Below the pieces are notes generated by a model that did not search any database, had not been told where the DNA came from, and worked only from the letters and a program-made list of their open reading frames with translations. From contig NZ_BNBE01000003.1 in assembly GCF_014654895.1 (NCBI RefSeq), positions 1,315,072 to 1,379,071 of the forward strand: 64,000 nt of DNA, in the 5' to 3' direction. A program made the position numbers and the translations under genes. The DNA comes from Streptomyces filamentosus (GTDB taxonomy: Bacteria > Actinomycetota > Actinomycetes > Streptomycetales > Streptomycetaceae). Positions 42,698 to 51,114 of this stretch are shown piece after piece (position 1 is the first letter of the stretch; each line of letters starts with the position of its first letter).

Positions 42698-43404
42698 TGC
42701 CGTCCTCGTCCCACCCTCCCTTCTCCAAGGGGCAGGCCGACCCGGCCGCGGCAACTCCGGCGGCCGGCTGCACCGGCTGCCCGCTCCGTTCCACCTGCGC
42801 CAGGGCCGATCCCACTCTGGTCGAGTGCGCGGTCACCGGGGCCCTTCCCCCGCCTGCGCTGCCCTCGCACGCCCCCTCCCCGGCCCCGGGGACGGAACTC
42901 GACATCACCGAGGTGGTCAGCCGCGGTGTGGAAACGGCCGTCGGCGCCGCGTTCGGTCTGGGCTGGACCGATCTGCTTGCCGCGGTGATCGAGCGCACCA
43001 ACGCCACGGACTCCAGCGGCAACGAGGTCGACTGGGGCCGGCTGCAGCTGGGCCGGAACCTCCTGTGCCTGGCCCTCGTCAACCTGGTGCCCCTCCACGG
43101 AGCCCCCGCCTCACGGTGGGCAGCTGATGCCGTCACGACGTACGGCCTGGCGGCCCCCCTGGTTCCCGCAGGCGCCGTCCTGGGCGTTGCCGGTGCCGTC
43201 TTCATCGGGGCGGGCATCAACCACCCCGTTGGCCTGCTGTGCCGGGCGGCCTTGTCCGTGGCCACTACCACCGGACGGCTGACCTGGCGCTTTGCGCGAT
43301 CACGCCTCGGCTGGATTCTCACCCGCCCGGTGATCTGGGCCGGGGTCTCGGGCCTGGTGATCGTCACCTGGCGCGCCGTCGTACACCTTCTTGCCGGAGC
43401 CTGA
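42697..43404 (+). CDS. membrane protein with N-terminal CxxC pair
   Basis: 235 aa. A cytoplasmic N-terminal part contains AAGCTGCPLRSTCARA and a further Cys (possible zinc or Fe-S site). Three to four hydrophobic segments follow (AVGAAFGLGWTDLLAAVI, LLCLALVNLVPLHG, GLAAPLVPAGAVLGVAGAVF, VIWAGVSGLVIVTW). Translation coupled to the preceding gene. Spd-type spread protein by context only. Confidence 0.6.
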   Translation: MPSSSHPPFSKGQADPAAATPAAGCTGCPLRSTCARADPTLVECAVTGALPPPALPSHAPSPAPGTELDITEVVSRGVETAVGAAFGLGWTDLLAAVIERTNATDSSGNEVDWGRLQLGRNLLCLALVNLVPLHGAPASRWAADAVTTYGLAAPLVPAGAVLGVAGAVFIGAGINHPVGLLCRAALSVATTTGRLTWRFARSRLGWILTRPVIWAGVSGLVIVTWRAVVHLLAGA

Positions 43405-43406
43405 CC

Positions 43407-43925
43407 ATGGACCTCGCGATCGACATCTTCGACAACCAATCCGCCAACGCCGGCTTCGGCGCACTCCTCTTCGGGGCGATGGCCACGACGGCCGTCATCG
43501 CCGGATTCAAGAAGAAACTCCTCCGAAAGAAGAAGACGTTCGTGCTGGTCTTCTTCTTCGTCCTGCTGGTGACGGTGAACTCACGCGGGCTCCTCGGCGA
43601 AGGAGCCGGAGCCCTGCGCGCCGCCATGAACCACCTGGGACAGGCCGCCGCCGAAGAGGGCGCCGGCGCGAAGGTGAACACCAACGCGCCGCGCACGGCC
43701 GTCACACCGGTCTCGGCGGGCGGCGCCGCGATCGGCCTGTGCGGCATCACCTACTACCTCGTGGTCCTGTACGCGGCCAAGTGGAAGCCGGCCGACTGGA
43801 AGGAGATGGCCGGCGGGACGGTCGTGGCGATCTGCTACGGCACCTCTCTCGGCTTCATGGGCGTGATCGTCAGCGCCACCACCCTGACCGGCAACAACAT
43901 CGGCCTGTGGATCTTCGGAGGCTGA
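43407..43925 (+). CDS. small polytopic membrane protein
   Basis: 172 aa with four hydrophobic segments: residues 17-33 (ALLFGAMATTAVIAG), 44-57 (TFVLVFFFVLLVTV), 105-124 (AAIGLCGITYYLVVLYAA) and 133-160. A lysine cluster (KKKLLRKKK) separates the first two. It starts 2 bp after the previous gene and ends 84 bp before traB. Spread/channel role inferred from position. Confidence 0.65.
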   Translation: MDLAIDIFDNQSANAGFGALLFGAMATTAVIAGFKKKLLRKKKTFVLVFFFVLLVTVNSRGLLGEGAGALRAAMNHLGQAAAEEGAGAKVNTNAPRTAVTPVSAGGAAIGLCGITYYLVVLYAAKWKPADWKEMAGGTVVAICYGTSLGFMGVIVSATTLTGNNIGLWIFGG

Positions 43926-44009
43926 CGCCGCCGACGGCCGCCCGCACACCACCCGCGCGTGGCGGCCGCCCGCGCCAGCCTCCGCCCTCGGCGAGGAGCC
44001 CTGTACCCC

Positions 44010-46307
44010 ATGCAACACCCCCACGACCCTGCGGAAAGCACCGAACTGGCCCCCTACGGCGAACTCGTATTCGCCGAGATCGTCGACGATGACGAGCCCA
44101 GCCCTCAGCGCGAGACACAGGACCCACCGGCCGATGAGCGCGTCCCACGATCGTCGACCGCCGCCCGGCGCGTGGCCCACTGCGCCCGCACCGCCGCGGC
44201 CGCCATCGCCGGCCAGATCCTCCCAGGCCTGCGGAACGCCCTGTCCGCGGCACGGCACTGGCTGCGCGTGGGCTACATGTCCGACGACGAGATCCGCCGC
44301 AGGATCGTCAACAGGCCTCTGGAAGCCGACCGCGCCCGCCGCGAGGAGGCCCTCACCGCAGTCCACCGCCTGGAGAAGAAGCTCCAGCGCAGGCTCGAGG
44401 ACGCCGCGGCGTACGGTCTGGAGGCGGCCGAGAAGCAGGCGATCCGTGACCTGAGCCGCGAGCTCAGGCGCCGCCGAAACGGCCTGGACGCACTGCAGTC
44501 GGTACCCTTCACCCCCGAGCAGCCCACCCCGGAGCAGATCCGCCGGGCCCGCTCCCTGATGGCGCTCGGCCGCTTCAGCGCCCTCCTGCCCGTCCTGGGC
44601 GTCGCAGGGCTCGCAGCCGCCAGCATCCCCTCCACACTGCTGGCCGTCGCACCCGTGCTCGCCGCCGCCGGGTGGTGGCTGACCCACCATCCGCTCGAAC
44701 TCACCGAGCGACCCGTCCCCGAGGACCTGCTGCTGCCCGAACTGGACCTCCCTGCCCTCAAGGCATCCGAGACCTCCGGCAGCGCACCGGCCGACGAGAC
44801 CGAGGAAGACCTCACCCCGTTCCCGATTGCTCAGGCCACCACTCCTGGCGAGGCCGGCGAAGCTCTCCACCGCGCCCTGCTGCACGAAGGACAGGACGTC
44901 GACCGGGTCACCGATGTCACCCAGGAGCCGTGGGGGTGGTCCGCGCGCGTTTCGTTCAAGACCGGCACCTCCGACGACCTGAACAAGGACGACACCTACA
45001 AGGGCCTGATCACCCTGCTCAGGCTGCGCCGCAACGGCCTGCTGATCGAGGGTGACCCGGACGCCGGCGAGGCCTGCACCGTCCGCATGATGCAGCGCTC
45101 ACCGTTCAGCCCGGAACTGGTCGGCGACGTCCCCTACCGGGCACCGCTGTCGATGTCGATCCTCGACCCAGCTGACTACGGCGTCTCCATGGACGCCAAG
45201 CCGCTCGTTTTCGCCCTCGCAGGGCTGATGCTGCTGATGGTCGCCGACTCCGGCGCCGGAAAGTCGGGCGTCATGCTGGCCATGGCCGAGGTCGTCACGG
45301 CCTGCAAGGACGCGGTCGCCTTCAACCTCGACCCGATCGGAACCGGCGTCGGGGACCTCGGCGAGGCGATCACGCTCACCGCCTGCATGGACGACGAGAA
45401 GATCGTCGCGACCCTGCAGTTCCTCCTCGCCCTTTGCTCAGCGCGCGCCCGATTGCGGGCCCGCTACGGGTGGGGCAACAAATGGCGCGTCTCGCCCGAG
45501 CATCCGGCCATCGTCGTGTTCGTCGACGAGTGGGCGCAGCTGTCGGCCCAGGCCAAGGCCCTGCTGATCCGGCTGCTCCTGCTCGGGCGCAAGGAAGCGA
45601 TCTGGGTGATCGGCGGCAGCCAGTTCGGCACCCGGGACTGGCTCGGCGAGGCCATCGGCCCGAAGCTGTCCGGCAAACTGCTGGGGGCCTGCCGGCGCGT
45701 GGACGTCACGGAACTGCTGGGCGGGGGAGCAATCGCCGAGGGGTACCGTGCAGATCTCCTGCGGGCGGCCACCCACACTGAGGTCAACGATGCGGGCCAG
45801 CTGTACGCGCAGGGCCTGCCCGGAATGCCCGACCGCCCGGTTCGCTACCAGGTGCGGGAGGTCACCGCCCAGTACGCGGCCAGGGTCGGAGCCGAGCGCG
45901 CGGTCGCCGGCCGGCCGGACCTGACCTTCACCCTGAACGAGGCGGGACTGCTCGACGCGTGGCATGAGCTCCTGGATGTTGGCACTGCTGTCGGCGAACA
46001 GGGCGGCGTCGAGTCCCTGCCCGGCATCGTCCGCGTCCTGCGGGAGGCGTTCACGCTGGAGCACGATCCGGCCTATCTCACCTACGACCAGCTGCACTTC
46101 CACCTGCGTCGCCACGACACCGACCGCTGGGGGCGGTGGGACGACAAGAGCGATATCGACCGGCTCCGCGAACTCGGCAAGGCCCTGCGCCGCGAGCTGG
46201 ACGCCGCGCAGGTGGAGCTGTCCTCCGAGCGGATCCGGGAGCTGGACGGCTCACCCCGCGGCATCTACCTGTCTGCCCTCAAGGAGGCGATCGAGGCCCT
46301 GTCGTGA
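44010..46307 (+). CDS. traB: TraB-like FtsK/SpoIIIE-type transfer ATPase
   Basis: 765 aa. Two hydrophobic stretches (about 185-215) anchor it in the membrane; Walker A is VADSGAGKSGV (about residue 411) and Walker B is IVVFVDEWAQL (about 502). The C-terminal 80 residues (LTYDQLHFHLRR, then IDRLRELGKALRREL and IRELDGSPRGIYLSAL) form a winged helix like FtsK gamma. Streptomyces TraB proteins form hexameric pores that move double-stranded DNA after binding repeats at clt. GAGGAG lies 11 nt before ATG 44010. No canonical clt repeat was recognised nearby; the repeat locus at 49.9-50.6 kb is a candidate. Confidence 0.85.
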   Translation: MQHPHDPAESTELAPYGELVFAEIVDDDEPSPQRETQDPPADERVPRSSTAARRVAHCARTAAAAIAGQILPGLRNALSAARHWLRVGYMSDDEIRRRIVNRPLEADRARREEALTAVHRLEKKLQRRLEDAAAYGLEAAEKQAIRDLSRELRRRRNGLDALQSVPFTPEQPTPEQIRRARSLMALGRFSALLPVLGVAGLAAASIPSTLLAVAPVLAAAGWWLTHHPLELTERPVPEDLLLPELDLPALKASETSGSAPADETEEDLTPFPIAQATTPGEAGEALHRALLHEGQDVDRVTDVTQEPWGWSARVSFKTGTSDDLNKDDTYKGLITLLRLRRNGLLIEGDPDAGEACTVRMMQRSPFSPELVGDVPYRAPLSMSILDPADYGVSMDAKPLVFALAGLMLLMVADSGAGKSGVMLAMAEVVTACKDAVAFNLDPIGTGVGDLGEAITLTACMDDEKIVATLQFLLALCSARARLRARYGWGNKWRVSPEHPAIVVFVDEWAQLSAQAKALLIRLLLLGRKEAIWVIGGSQFGTRDWLGEAIGPKLSGKLLGACRRVDVTELLGGGAIAEGYRADLLRAATHTEVNDAGQLYAQGLPGMPDRPVRYQVREVTAQYAARVGAERAVAGRPDLTFTLNEAGLLDAWHELLDVGTAVGEQGGVESLPGIVRVLREAFTLEHDPAYLTYDQLHFHLRRHDTDRWGRWDDKSDIDRLRELGKALRRELDAAQVELSSERIRELDGSPRGIYLSALKEAIEALS

Positions 46308-46347
46308 ATGGCCGGATGATCGGCCGGCATCGGATCCCGACCGCTTG

Positions 46348-46370
46348 TGATCGGCTCAGGCAGCCGATCA
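46348..46370 (+). terminator. stem-loop after traB
   Basis: TGATCGGCT pairs perfectly with AGCCGATCA over 5 nt, 40 bp after the traB stop. The rest of the 46308-46518 gap shows GATCGGC-type repeats and no gene. Confidence 0.55.
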
Positions 46371-46518
46371 CGGCTGGCTGCTGCGGCGATCAGAAACCGA
46401 TGGAGACCTGCACAGACTGTTCCAGCCGATCAAGATCCGCCCCCCGGGGTCTGCTGCGCTCCTGGGCTGCCGGGGACGGGGGCGAGGTCACCGTGCGGCG
46501 GGCCCACATCAAAAGACA

Positions 46519-46547
46519 TTGCTTAATTGGAAATAATGCGGTAGTGT
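46519..46547 (+). promoter_or_regulatory. class A promoter P7
   Basis: TTGCTT, 17 bp, TAGTGT on the plus strand, with spacer AATTGGAAATA. Drives the SsgA-like gene with a leader of about 65 nt. Confidence 0.75.
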
Positions 46548-46620
46548 TTCGCTATCGGTCGGGCGTTGCACTCCGCCGCCCGCCTCGCCGAGCCTCCCCG
46601 CCGAAGAACAGGAATCACCC

Positions 46621-47034
46621 ATGGGCTTTCCCGGCCTGGAACTGAAGACCCACATGACGCACGTGGCTGACCCGGACATGCGTGTGCGCATCCCCGTGCG
46701 GCTCTACTACAAGGACACCGACCCCTACGCGGTGCAGTTCTCCTTCGACGTTTCGCCCGACGAGGTCGTGCAGTGGACGTTCGCCCGCGAGCTGCTCGCC
46801 CAGGGCCTCACGTCGCCCGCCGGGCTCGGCGACGTGAAGATCACCCCGGTCGGCTCGCCCCAGGACCGCACCATCAGCATCAAACTGGAAACCCCCGACG
46901 GAAACGCATGCCTCGAAGGGGCGGCAGCCCCCATCGAGGCGTGGCTCGCCGAGACCTACGAGGCTGTCGCCGCAGGCCAGGAGTCCAAGGCCGTCGACAT
47001 CGACACCCTCCTCGACGAACTGCTGCCCCACTGA
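46621..47034 (+). CDS. SsgA-like sporulation/cell-division protein (SALP)
   Basis: 137 aa. The family core is clear: RVRIPVRLYYKDTDPYAVQFSFD, VVQWTFARELLAQGL, GDVKITPVG, then IKLETPDGNACLEG and a C-terminal helix. SsgA-like proteins of sporulating actinomycetes localise division (SsgB recruits FtsZ) or remodel septal peptidoglycan. AGGAA lies 6 nt before the ATG. A plasmid copy could alter host septation or sporulation, fitting spread between septal cross-walls (inference). Single-gene cassette between P7 and a terminator. Confidence 0.9.
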   Translation: MGFPGLELKTHMTHVADPDMRVRIPVRLYYKDTDPYAVQFSFDVSPDEVVQWTFARELLAQGLTSPAGLGDVKITPVGSPQDRTISIKLETPDGNACLEGAAAPIEAWLAETYEAVAAGQESKAVDIDTLLDELLPH

Positions 47035-47042
47035 CAGCGAAA

Positions 47043-47080
47043 GCCGGGCACGGCCCGGGGCACACAGCCCCGGGCCCGGC
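47043..47080 (+). terminator. stem-loop after the SsgA-like gene
   Basis: GCCCGGGGC pairs with GCCCCGGGC over 5 nt, with flanking GCCGGG/CCCGGC extending the stem. It isolates the SsgA cassette from class B promoter PB3, which starts 20 bp later. Confidence 0.7.
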
Positions 47081-47100
47081 GCAAGAAAACCCACACCTCC

Positions 47101-47131
47101 TGTCACACGGGGCGCGCGCAGTACACCTCTA
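47101..47131 (+). promoter_or_regulatory. class B promoter/operator PB3
   Basis: TGTCACACGG, 12 bp, ACACCTCTA on the plus strand, with spacing identical to PB1 and PB2 although the middle 12 bp differ. About 38 bp before the VWA gene start. Confidence 0.7.
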
Positions 47132-47169
47132 TGCATGACCCACTCGTCGGTCCACCAAGGAGTAAACTC

Positions 47170-47889
47170 GTGGCCACCCACTCCCTTCAGAAGACCTCGG
47201 CCATCAGCCTCGACAAGGTCGCCGGCACCGCGCCCGACCTCATCGACATGTACAAGGACGCCGAGACCAGCCTCCGCAGGAGCGACCGCCTCGGCGGCCG
47301 CGCCGCCGTCTACCTCGTGATCGACCGCTCCCGGTCGATGGCGGACTTCTTCACCGACGGCTCGGTCCAGCGGCTGAGCGACCAGATTCTCAGCCTGTCC
47401 GCGCACCTGGACGACGACGGCAAGGTTCCGGTCGGCTTCTTCTCCACCGAGATGCACACCATCACACGAGGCCGCATCCTCCGACGCCCGCAGGCCTTCG
47501 TCGACGTCGAACTCGGCGCCCACCAGGGCCGCATCGCCCAGCTGCACAACTCCCTGGGACGCATGGGCGGAACGCACTACCGCCCGGCCATGGAGGCTGT
47601 GCGCGCCCACTACCGCGCCTCCCGCGCCTACAAGGTGGGGACGCCGGCCTTCGTCGTGTTCCAGACCGACGGCGCCCCGCAGGACGCGCCCGCGACCAGG
47701 GACTTCCTCCGGTCCACGCAGGGCGAGAACATGCGCTGGCAGTTCGTCCCGTTCGGCGAAGCGGGATGGTTCCGCTTCCTCCACACCCTCCCGGGCAACA
47801 CCGGCGTCAGCGCCGTCGGCTCCGACCCGCTGGCCCTGTCGAACGCAGAGCTCTACGACCGTCTGGTCGCGGGCCTCCCCCATGCCTGA
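47170..47889 (+). CDS. VWA-domain (TerF-like) protein
   Basis: 239 aa. The MIDAS metal site is complete: DRSRSM (DxSxS, residues 52-56), a Thr in GGTHYRP and QTDGAP. This is the cytosolic von Willebrand A fold of TerF/TerY-like proteins. GTG 47170 has AGGAG 7 nt upstream. The role may be in Ca/Mg-dependent protein complexes; no other ter genes are visible. It shares class B control with the transfer operons. Confidence 0.8.
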   Translation: MATHSLQKTSAISLDKVAGTAPDLIDMYKDAETSLRRSDRLGGRAAVYLVIDRSRSMADFFTDGSVQRLSDQILSLSAHLDDDGKVPVGFFSTEMHTITRGRILRRPQAFVDVELGAHQGRIAQLHNSLGRMGGTHYRPAMEAVRAHYRASRAYKVGTPAFVVFQTDGAPQDAPATRDFLRSTQGENMRWQFVPFGEAGWFRFLHTLPGNTGVSAVGSDPLALSNAELYDRLVAGLPHA

Positions 47890-47971
47890 CACGCGACGGG
47901 CGCCGCACAACCGTCGTTCGGCCGCCCGCTCGCCCCTTCCTGTACCCAACGCCCACCCCCAAGGACACATC

Positions 47972-48481
47972 GTGCGTTCCATCGCCGTGCGGCCGGTCAT
48001 CGCCACCACCGCCATCGCCGCAGTTCTCACCCTCGCCGGATGCGAGGACACCGACACCGACATCGACCACGGCAAGGTCATCGACAAGCGCAGCCGGGCC
48101 GCCCAGGACCCCGTCTACGAGCAGGTCGAGCGGCCGGCCCCGTGCCGGGCCACGCGCACCCAGACGCTCCGGAGCACGCTCGCCAAGCCGAGGCCCAAGC
48201 CCCCCAAGCCGCCCGCTGACACGAACGAAGACCAGCCGGACGCACCGCAGCCGCCGCGCACCGACACCTCGAAGAAGACCCCGCCCCGCTCAACACCGGG
48301 CGCCCGCACACCGGACAAGGGAGCCCCTGCCGCACCGTGCGGCACCACCACCGTGCGGGTCTTCAAGGGATACAGGACGCCCGCGAAGTGGGAGCTGAAG
48401 CTGCAGGACGGCAAGGAGACCGACTGGGAGACCGTCTCGCGCGAGGAGTACGACAGCGTCGACATCGGCGACCACTTCTGA
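47972..48481 (+). CDS. putative lipoprotein
   Basis: 169 aa. Signal peptide with lipobox LTLAGC (lipidated Cys about residue 24), followed by an acidic/Pro-rich region (KPRPKPPKPPADTNEDQPDAP) and a C-terminal small domain (TTTVRVFKGYRTPAKWELKLQ) resembling a beta-rich surface domain. GTG 47972 has AAGGA 7 nt upstream. Exported to the outer face of the membrane. Confidence 0.7.
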   Translation: MRSIAVRPVIATTAIAAVLTLAGCEDTDTDIDHGKVIDKRSRAAQDPVYEQVERPAPCRATRTQTLRSTLAKPRPKPPKPPADTNEDQPDAPQPPRTDTSKKTPPRSTPGARTPDKGAPAAPCGTTTVRVFKGYRTPAKWELKLQDGKETDWETVSREEYDSVDIGDHF

Positions 48482-48488
48482 ACTTCGA

Positions 48489-48523
48489 CCGCCCGGGGCC
48501 CGGCAATGCCGGGCCCCGGGCGG
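48489..48523 (+). terminator. perfect 16-bp stem terminator
   Basis: CCGCCCGGGGCCCGGC pairs perfectly with its complement over a 3-nt loop, 8 bp after the lipoprotein stop. Confidence 0.8.
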
Positions 48524-48546
48524 TTCTGACGGCCCAGGAGCTCATG

Positions 48547-48897
48547 ATGACGCACCCGCAACGACCAGCCACGTTCAACCCCGCCGAGGTCCTCCTTCGC
48601 CTCGCGCACAGGAATCGCTCCGCCCCACACAAACGACCCGCCCAACTCGTGCTGCAGCGCGGGCACGTCCGCGCCCTCGCCGAACACGGGGCCGGCACAT
48701 TCGCCCGCGTGCCCTGCGACCTGTGCCGAAAGCCGCTCACGGAGCATGGGCAACTCGAGGTCGAGCTGACCTACGACGACCTCGGAGACCTCGACCGCGT
48801 CACGATCACGGACTGCACCGCGCTCGTCCCCGCCCACGCCCCTCAGCCACCGACCAGGAAGGACACCCGTGAACGCCTCCCCGCCACCGCTGCCTGA
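48547..48897 (+). CDS. small CDLC-motif protein
   Basis: 116 aa with RVPCDLCRKPLTEHGQLEVELTYDD, a CxxC knuckle in a beta hairpin, and another Cys in TDCTALV. ATG 48547 has AGGAG 6 nt upstream (48544 is alternative). It overlaps the next gene by 29 bp. No family recognised. Confidence 0.55.
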   Translation: MTHPQRPATFNPAEVLLRLAHRNRSAPHKRPAQLVLQRGHVRALAEHGAGTFARVPCDLCRKPLTEHGQLEVELTYDDLGDLDRVTITDCTALVPAHAPQPPTRKDTRERLPATAA

Positions 48898-49855
48898 GCA
48901 CACCGTCGCCGCGTACGCCCAGGAGCAGGCCTCCGTCCAACGCATGATCCTCGAGGCCTGCTGGGCCCATGCGCAGCGCGACACCATCTTCGAGCACCCG
49001 GGGACCTTCCGCGACGACCAGGCCCACCGGATCCGGCGGGCCTACCTCATCCATCTCGGCGCGCTCTACGACGTCTTCGCACTGCGCGGATCCCACGACT
49101 CCGAAGTCCACGAGGCGGTACGCGAGCTTGGGACCAATCTCCTTGCCCATGACGGCTTCCACCTGCCGACCACTCGCCGGTCCGGAGTCGACTACCTGCG
49201 CACCAACTACGCCGCCCTGCACGGCCGCGCCGACGTCCTGCCCCAGCAGGCGGCCGGACTGACGCCGGTGTACAACCCGGCCTCCGAGCGGGCGGACCTG
49301 CCCCCGTACTACCCGACGGAGACGCGGCTCGTCGGCACCATGCTCTCGACGTACACCGTCGCCAGGGAGTGCCGGCGGCGCGGCGACTTCCTCCAGACGG
49401 CCGCCCAGGTGCGCGCGCACCACATCGCGCGCGGCCTCCTGCTCGGGCGTGTCGCGGCGCTGGCGCCTGCCGATCGCGCCGCCGAGCAGGCTGCTGCGCG
49501 CGCAGGCCACCTCGTGCGCGAAAGCGACGGCCGTCCACGCACGAGCGACGAGAAGGCGCGTCAGTACCTGCTGGAGACCTACTTCGACGAGCACCCCGAT
49601 GAGTGCGAAGAGTCCCACGAGCCGGACTGCCCCGGCGGCTGCGGCGGGACAGCAGTCGTCATGGCCACCCTGACCTGGGACGACCAGGGCGACGGCATCT
49701 TCGTTCCCGTCTGGGCCGAACCCGTCGACTGCACCGCGGGCGTACCCCAGACGCACGACCCGGACTGTTCCGACTGTCACGGTCATGGCTTCACATACAG
49801 CCGGGGTGAGCGACACCTCTGCGGCTGTCTGGCGCCCGCGGACCTGCCGGCCTGA
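48869..49855 (+). CDS. hypothetical protein with DnaJ-like zinc region
   Basis: 328 aa. The N-terminal two thirds are helical (residues 10-200). The last 90 carry CPGGCGGT, then PDCSDCHGHGFTYSRGERHLCGC, like the Cys-rich CxxCxGxG zinc module of DnaJ. GTG 48869 has AAGGA 5 nt upstream. Zinc binding is likely; role unknown. Confidence 0.6.
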   Translation: MNASPPPLPEHTVAAYAQEQASVQRMILEACWAHAQRDTIFEHPGTFRDDQAHRIRRAYLIHLGALYDVFALRGSHDSEVHEAVRELGTNLLAHDGFHLPTTRRSGVDYLRTNYAALHGRADVLPQQAAGLTPVYNPASERADLPPYYPTETRLVGTMLSTYTVARECRRRGDFLQTAAQVRAHHIARGLLLGRVAALAPADRAAEQAAARAGHLVRESDGRPRTSDEKARQYLLETYFDEHPDECEESHEPDCPGGCGGTAVVMATLTWDDQGDGIFVPVWAEPVDCTAGVPQTHDPDCSDCHGHGFTYSRGERHLCGCLAPADLPA

Positions 49856-49873
49856 GCACGGTCACGAGTCCCC

Positions 49874-50081
49874 GGGGCGGAACCACCTCCGTCTCCCCCT
49901 CCCGCCGGAGAACGGCCAGGGCACCGGCGGGAGGGGGTGATTCCGCCCCGGCTTCTGACGGGGGGAGAGAACACCCCTACGCCCTACGTACGGGGGCAGG
50001 GAGGTGAGATCACCCTGCTTCCTCCGGCGAGGGGTGATCTCACCCCCTGCCTGACACCGACCGGTGGGGAGAATTCGCCCT
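49874..50081. repeat. array of 16-bp GGGGTGA-NN-TCACCCC palindromes
   Basis: Imperfect inverted repeats at 49874, 49934, 49962, 50001, 50031 (perfect: GGGGTGATCTCACCCC) and 50066, centred 28-60 bp apart in non-coding DNA. Related single sites occur at 50854-50869 (perfect), 51167-51182 and 51195-51210. They look like operators or centromere/transfer sites of one DNA-binding protein. Confidence 0.6.
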
Positions 50082-50296
50082 GCCTGGACTCTGCGACGTT
50101 CCCGCCGTACTCAGGTCCACGCGGAAGCCGCGGCCGGGGCCCGGCGACGTCGAACGGCGGCGGCCGGCGAGCACCCTCCCGCCCCTGCTTCCGTGGTCAT
50201 CGGGAGAGGGCCCCACTGCGGCGCCCGCCCATCGCGCCGCGCCTCCCGGCTCGTTGCCCGGGAGACGCGGCACATGGTCCTGGCCGGCATGGCCAG

Positions 50297-50368
50297 GTCA
50301 CGCCCTGAGTCACATCCTGGGTCGCGCCCTAGGTCACGCCCTGGGTCGCGCCCTAGGTGCCACCCTGG
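50297..50368. repeat. six tandem 12-bp repeats
   Basis: Unit GTCRCGCCCTRG, six contiguous copies with small variation, no frame with coding support. It sits 220 bp after the palindrome array. Confidence 0.75.
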
Positions 50369-50504
50369 GTTCCACCGCAGACGTGAGTCGACAGGTGCAA
50401 AACACCAGCTCAGGGCATGGATTCCGAGCCGCCACGCACGCCGACTACTTCCCTACAGGGCTAGTTGGCCAAGCATCAGCATGTGCGAAGGGGTACCAGA
50501 GGCC

Positions 50505-50590
50505 GGCGGTTGAGGAGGAGTAAGAGCAGAGGAGCAGAACAGAGGAGAGCAGAACAGAGGAGGAGAGCACACGGAGAGCAGACGACGAAT
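50505..50590. repeat. polypurine tract with repeated AGCAGAACAGAGGAG
   Basis: About 85 bp of almost pure A/G on the plus strand containing two copies of AGCAGAACAGAGGAG. Strand-asymmetric composition of this kind is seen at some replication or transfer origins. The surrounding 49856-50862 gap holds no gene. Confidence 0.55.
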
Positions 50591-50793
50591 GAAGGACGAA
50601 CGTAGAGACCAGCGAGCGGTGGAGACGACGGGTACGGCATCGGACAGGGTGAGGCTGGAGGGGGTGCGACTGGGTGTGGCGGTGCGTTGGGTTCTGGCGG
50701 GTGGCTCGACGGCTGCGGGCCCACGGGGCTTGCCACGGCGGCTGGGGGCGGCACGGGGCGGCCGGGTGCGGGCGGAGGCCCGCGAGCGGGAGA

Positions 50794-50822
50794 TTGTGCA
50801 ATTGGAAATACTCCTGGCCGCT
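50794..50822 (+). promoter_or_regulatory. decayed class A promoter copy
   Basis: TTGTGC followed by AATTGGAAATACTCC, but no TAGNGT box at the expected place and no plus-strand gene downstream. Probably a relic or a bare operator. Confidence 0.35.
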
Positions 50823-50862
50823 CGGGGTGAGCGGCCAGGAGGGGCGAGGGCGCGGGGTGAAA

Positions 50863-51084
50863 TCACCCCGGCCCGTCGCTGTCGGTGTGCCGGGGCATGG
50901 TGAGCACGAAGGCGAACAGGGCGCCGACGGCGCCGACGATCACGAGGGCGGTGCCGGTGGCGGAGCGCGCGCCGATCATGAGGCCGGTGCCGATCGAGCT
51001 CAAGGCGACGGCGGCGCACGGCGCGCCCCACAGGAGGGCCCAGCGAGGCCACGGAGCGCGGGGGATGGGTCCGAACTTCTTCAC
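50863..51084 (-). CDS. small two-helix membrane protein
   Basis: 73 aa, MKKFGPIPRAPWPRW then two hydrophobic segments (WGAPCAAVALSSIGTGLMIGA and GTALVIVGAVGALFAFVLT). GTG 51084 has GGAGG 8 nt upstream. Its stop lies inside the GGGGTGAAATCACCCC palindrome, and a perfect hairpin (GGGGCGGTG/CACCGCCCC, 51115-51136) lies just upstream. Confidence 0.6.
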   Translation of the reverse strand: MKKFGPIPRAPWPRWALLWGAPCAAVALSSIGTGLMIGARSATGTALVIVGAVGALFAFVLTMPRHTDSDGPG

Positions 51085-51114
51085 GGGGTGAACCTCCGGG
51101 GTTTCGGTTTCGGG

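Noticed and set aside
21970..47131. Class B motif as the mycobacterial DNA-damage (PafBC-type) promoter
   Set aside because: That motif is TTGTCRGTG followed by TANNNT; here the block is TGTCACACGG, with different downstream sequence and spacing.
49874..50081. CRISPR-like array
   Set aside because: The repeated units are only 16-bp imperfect palindromes with unequal spacing (28-60 bp), and no cas genes are present.
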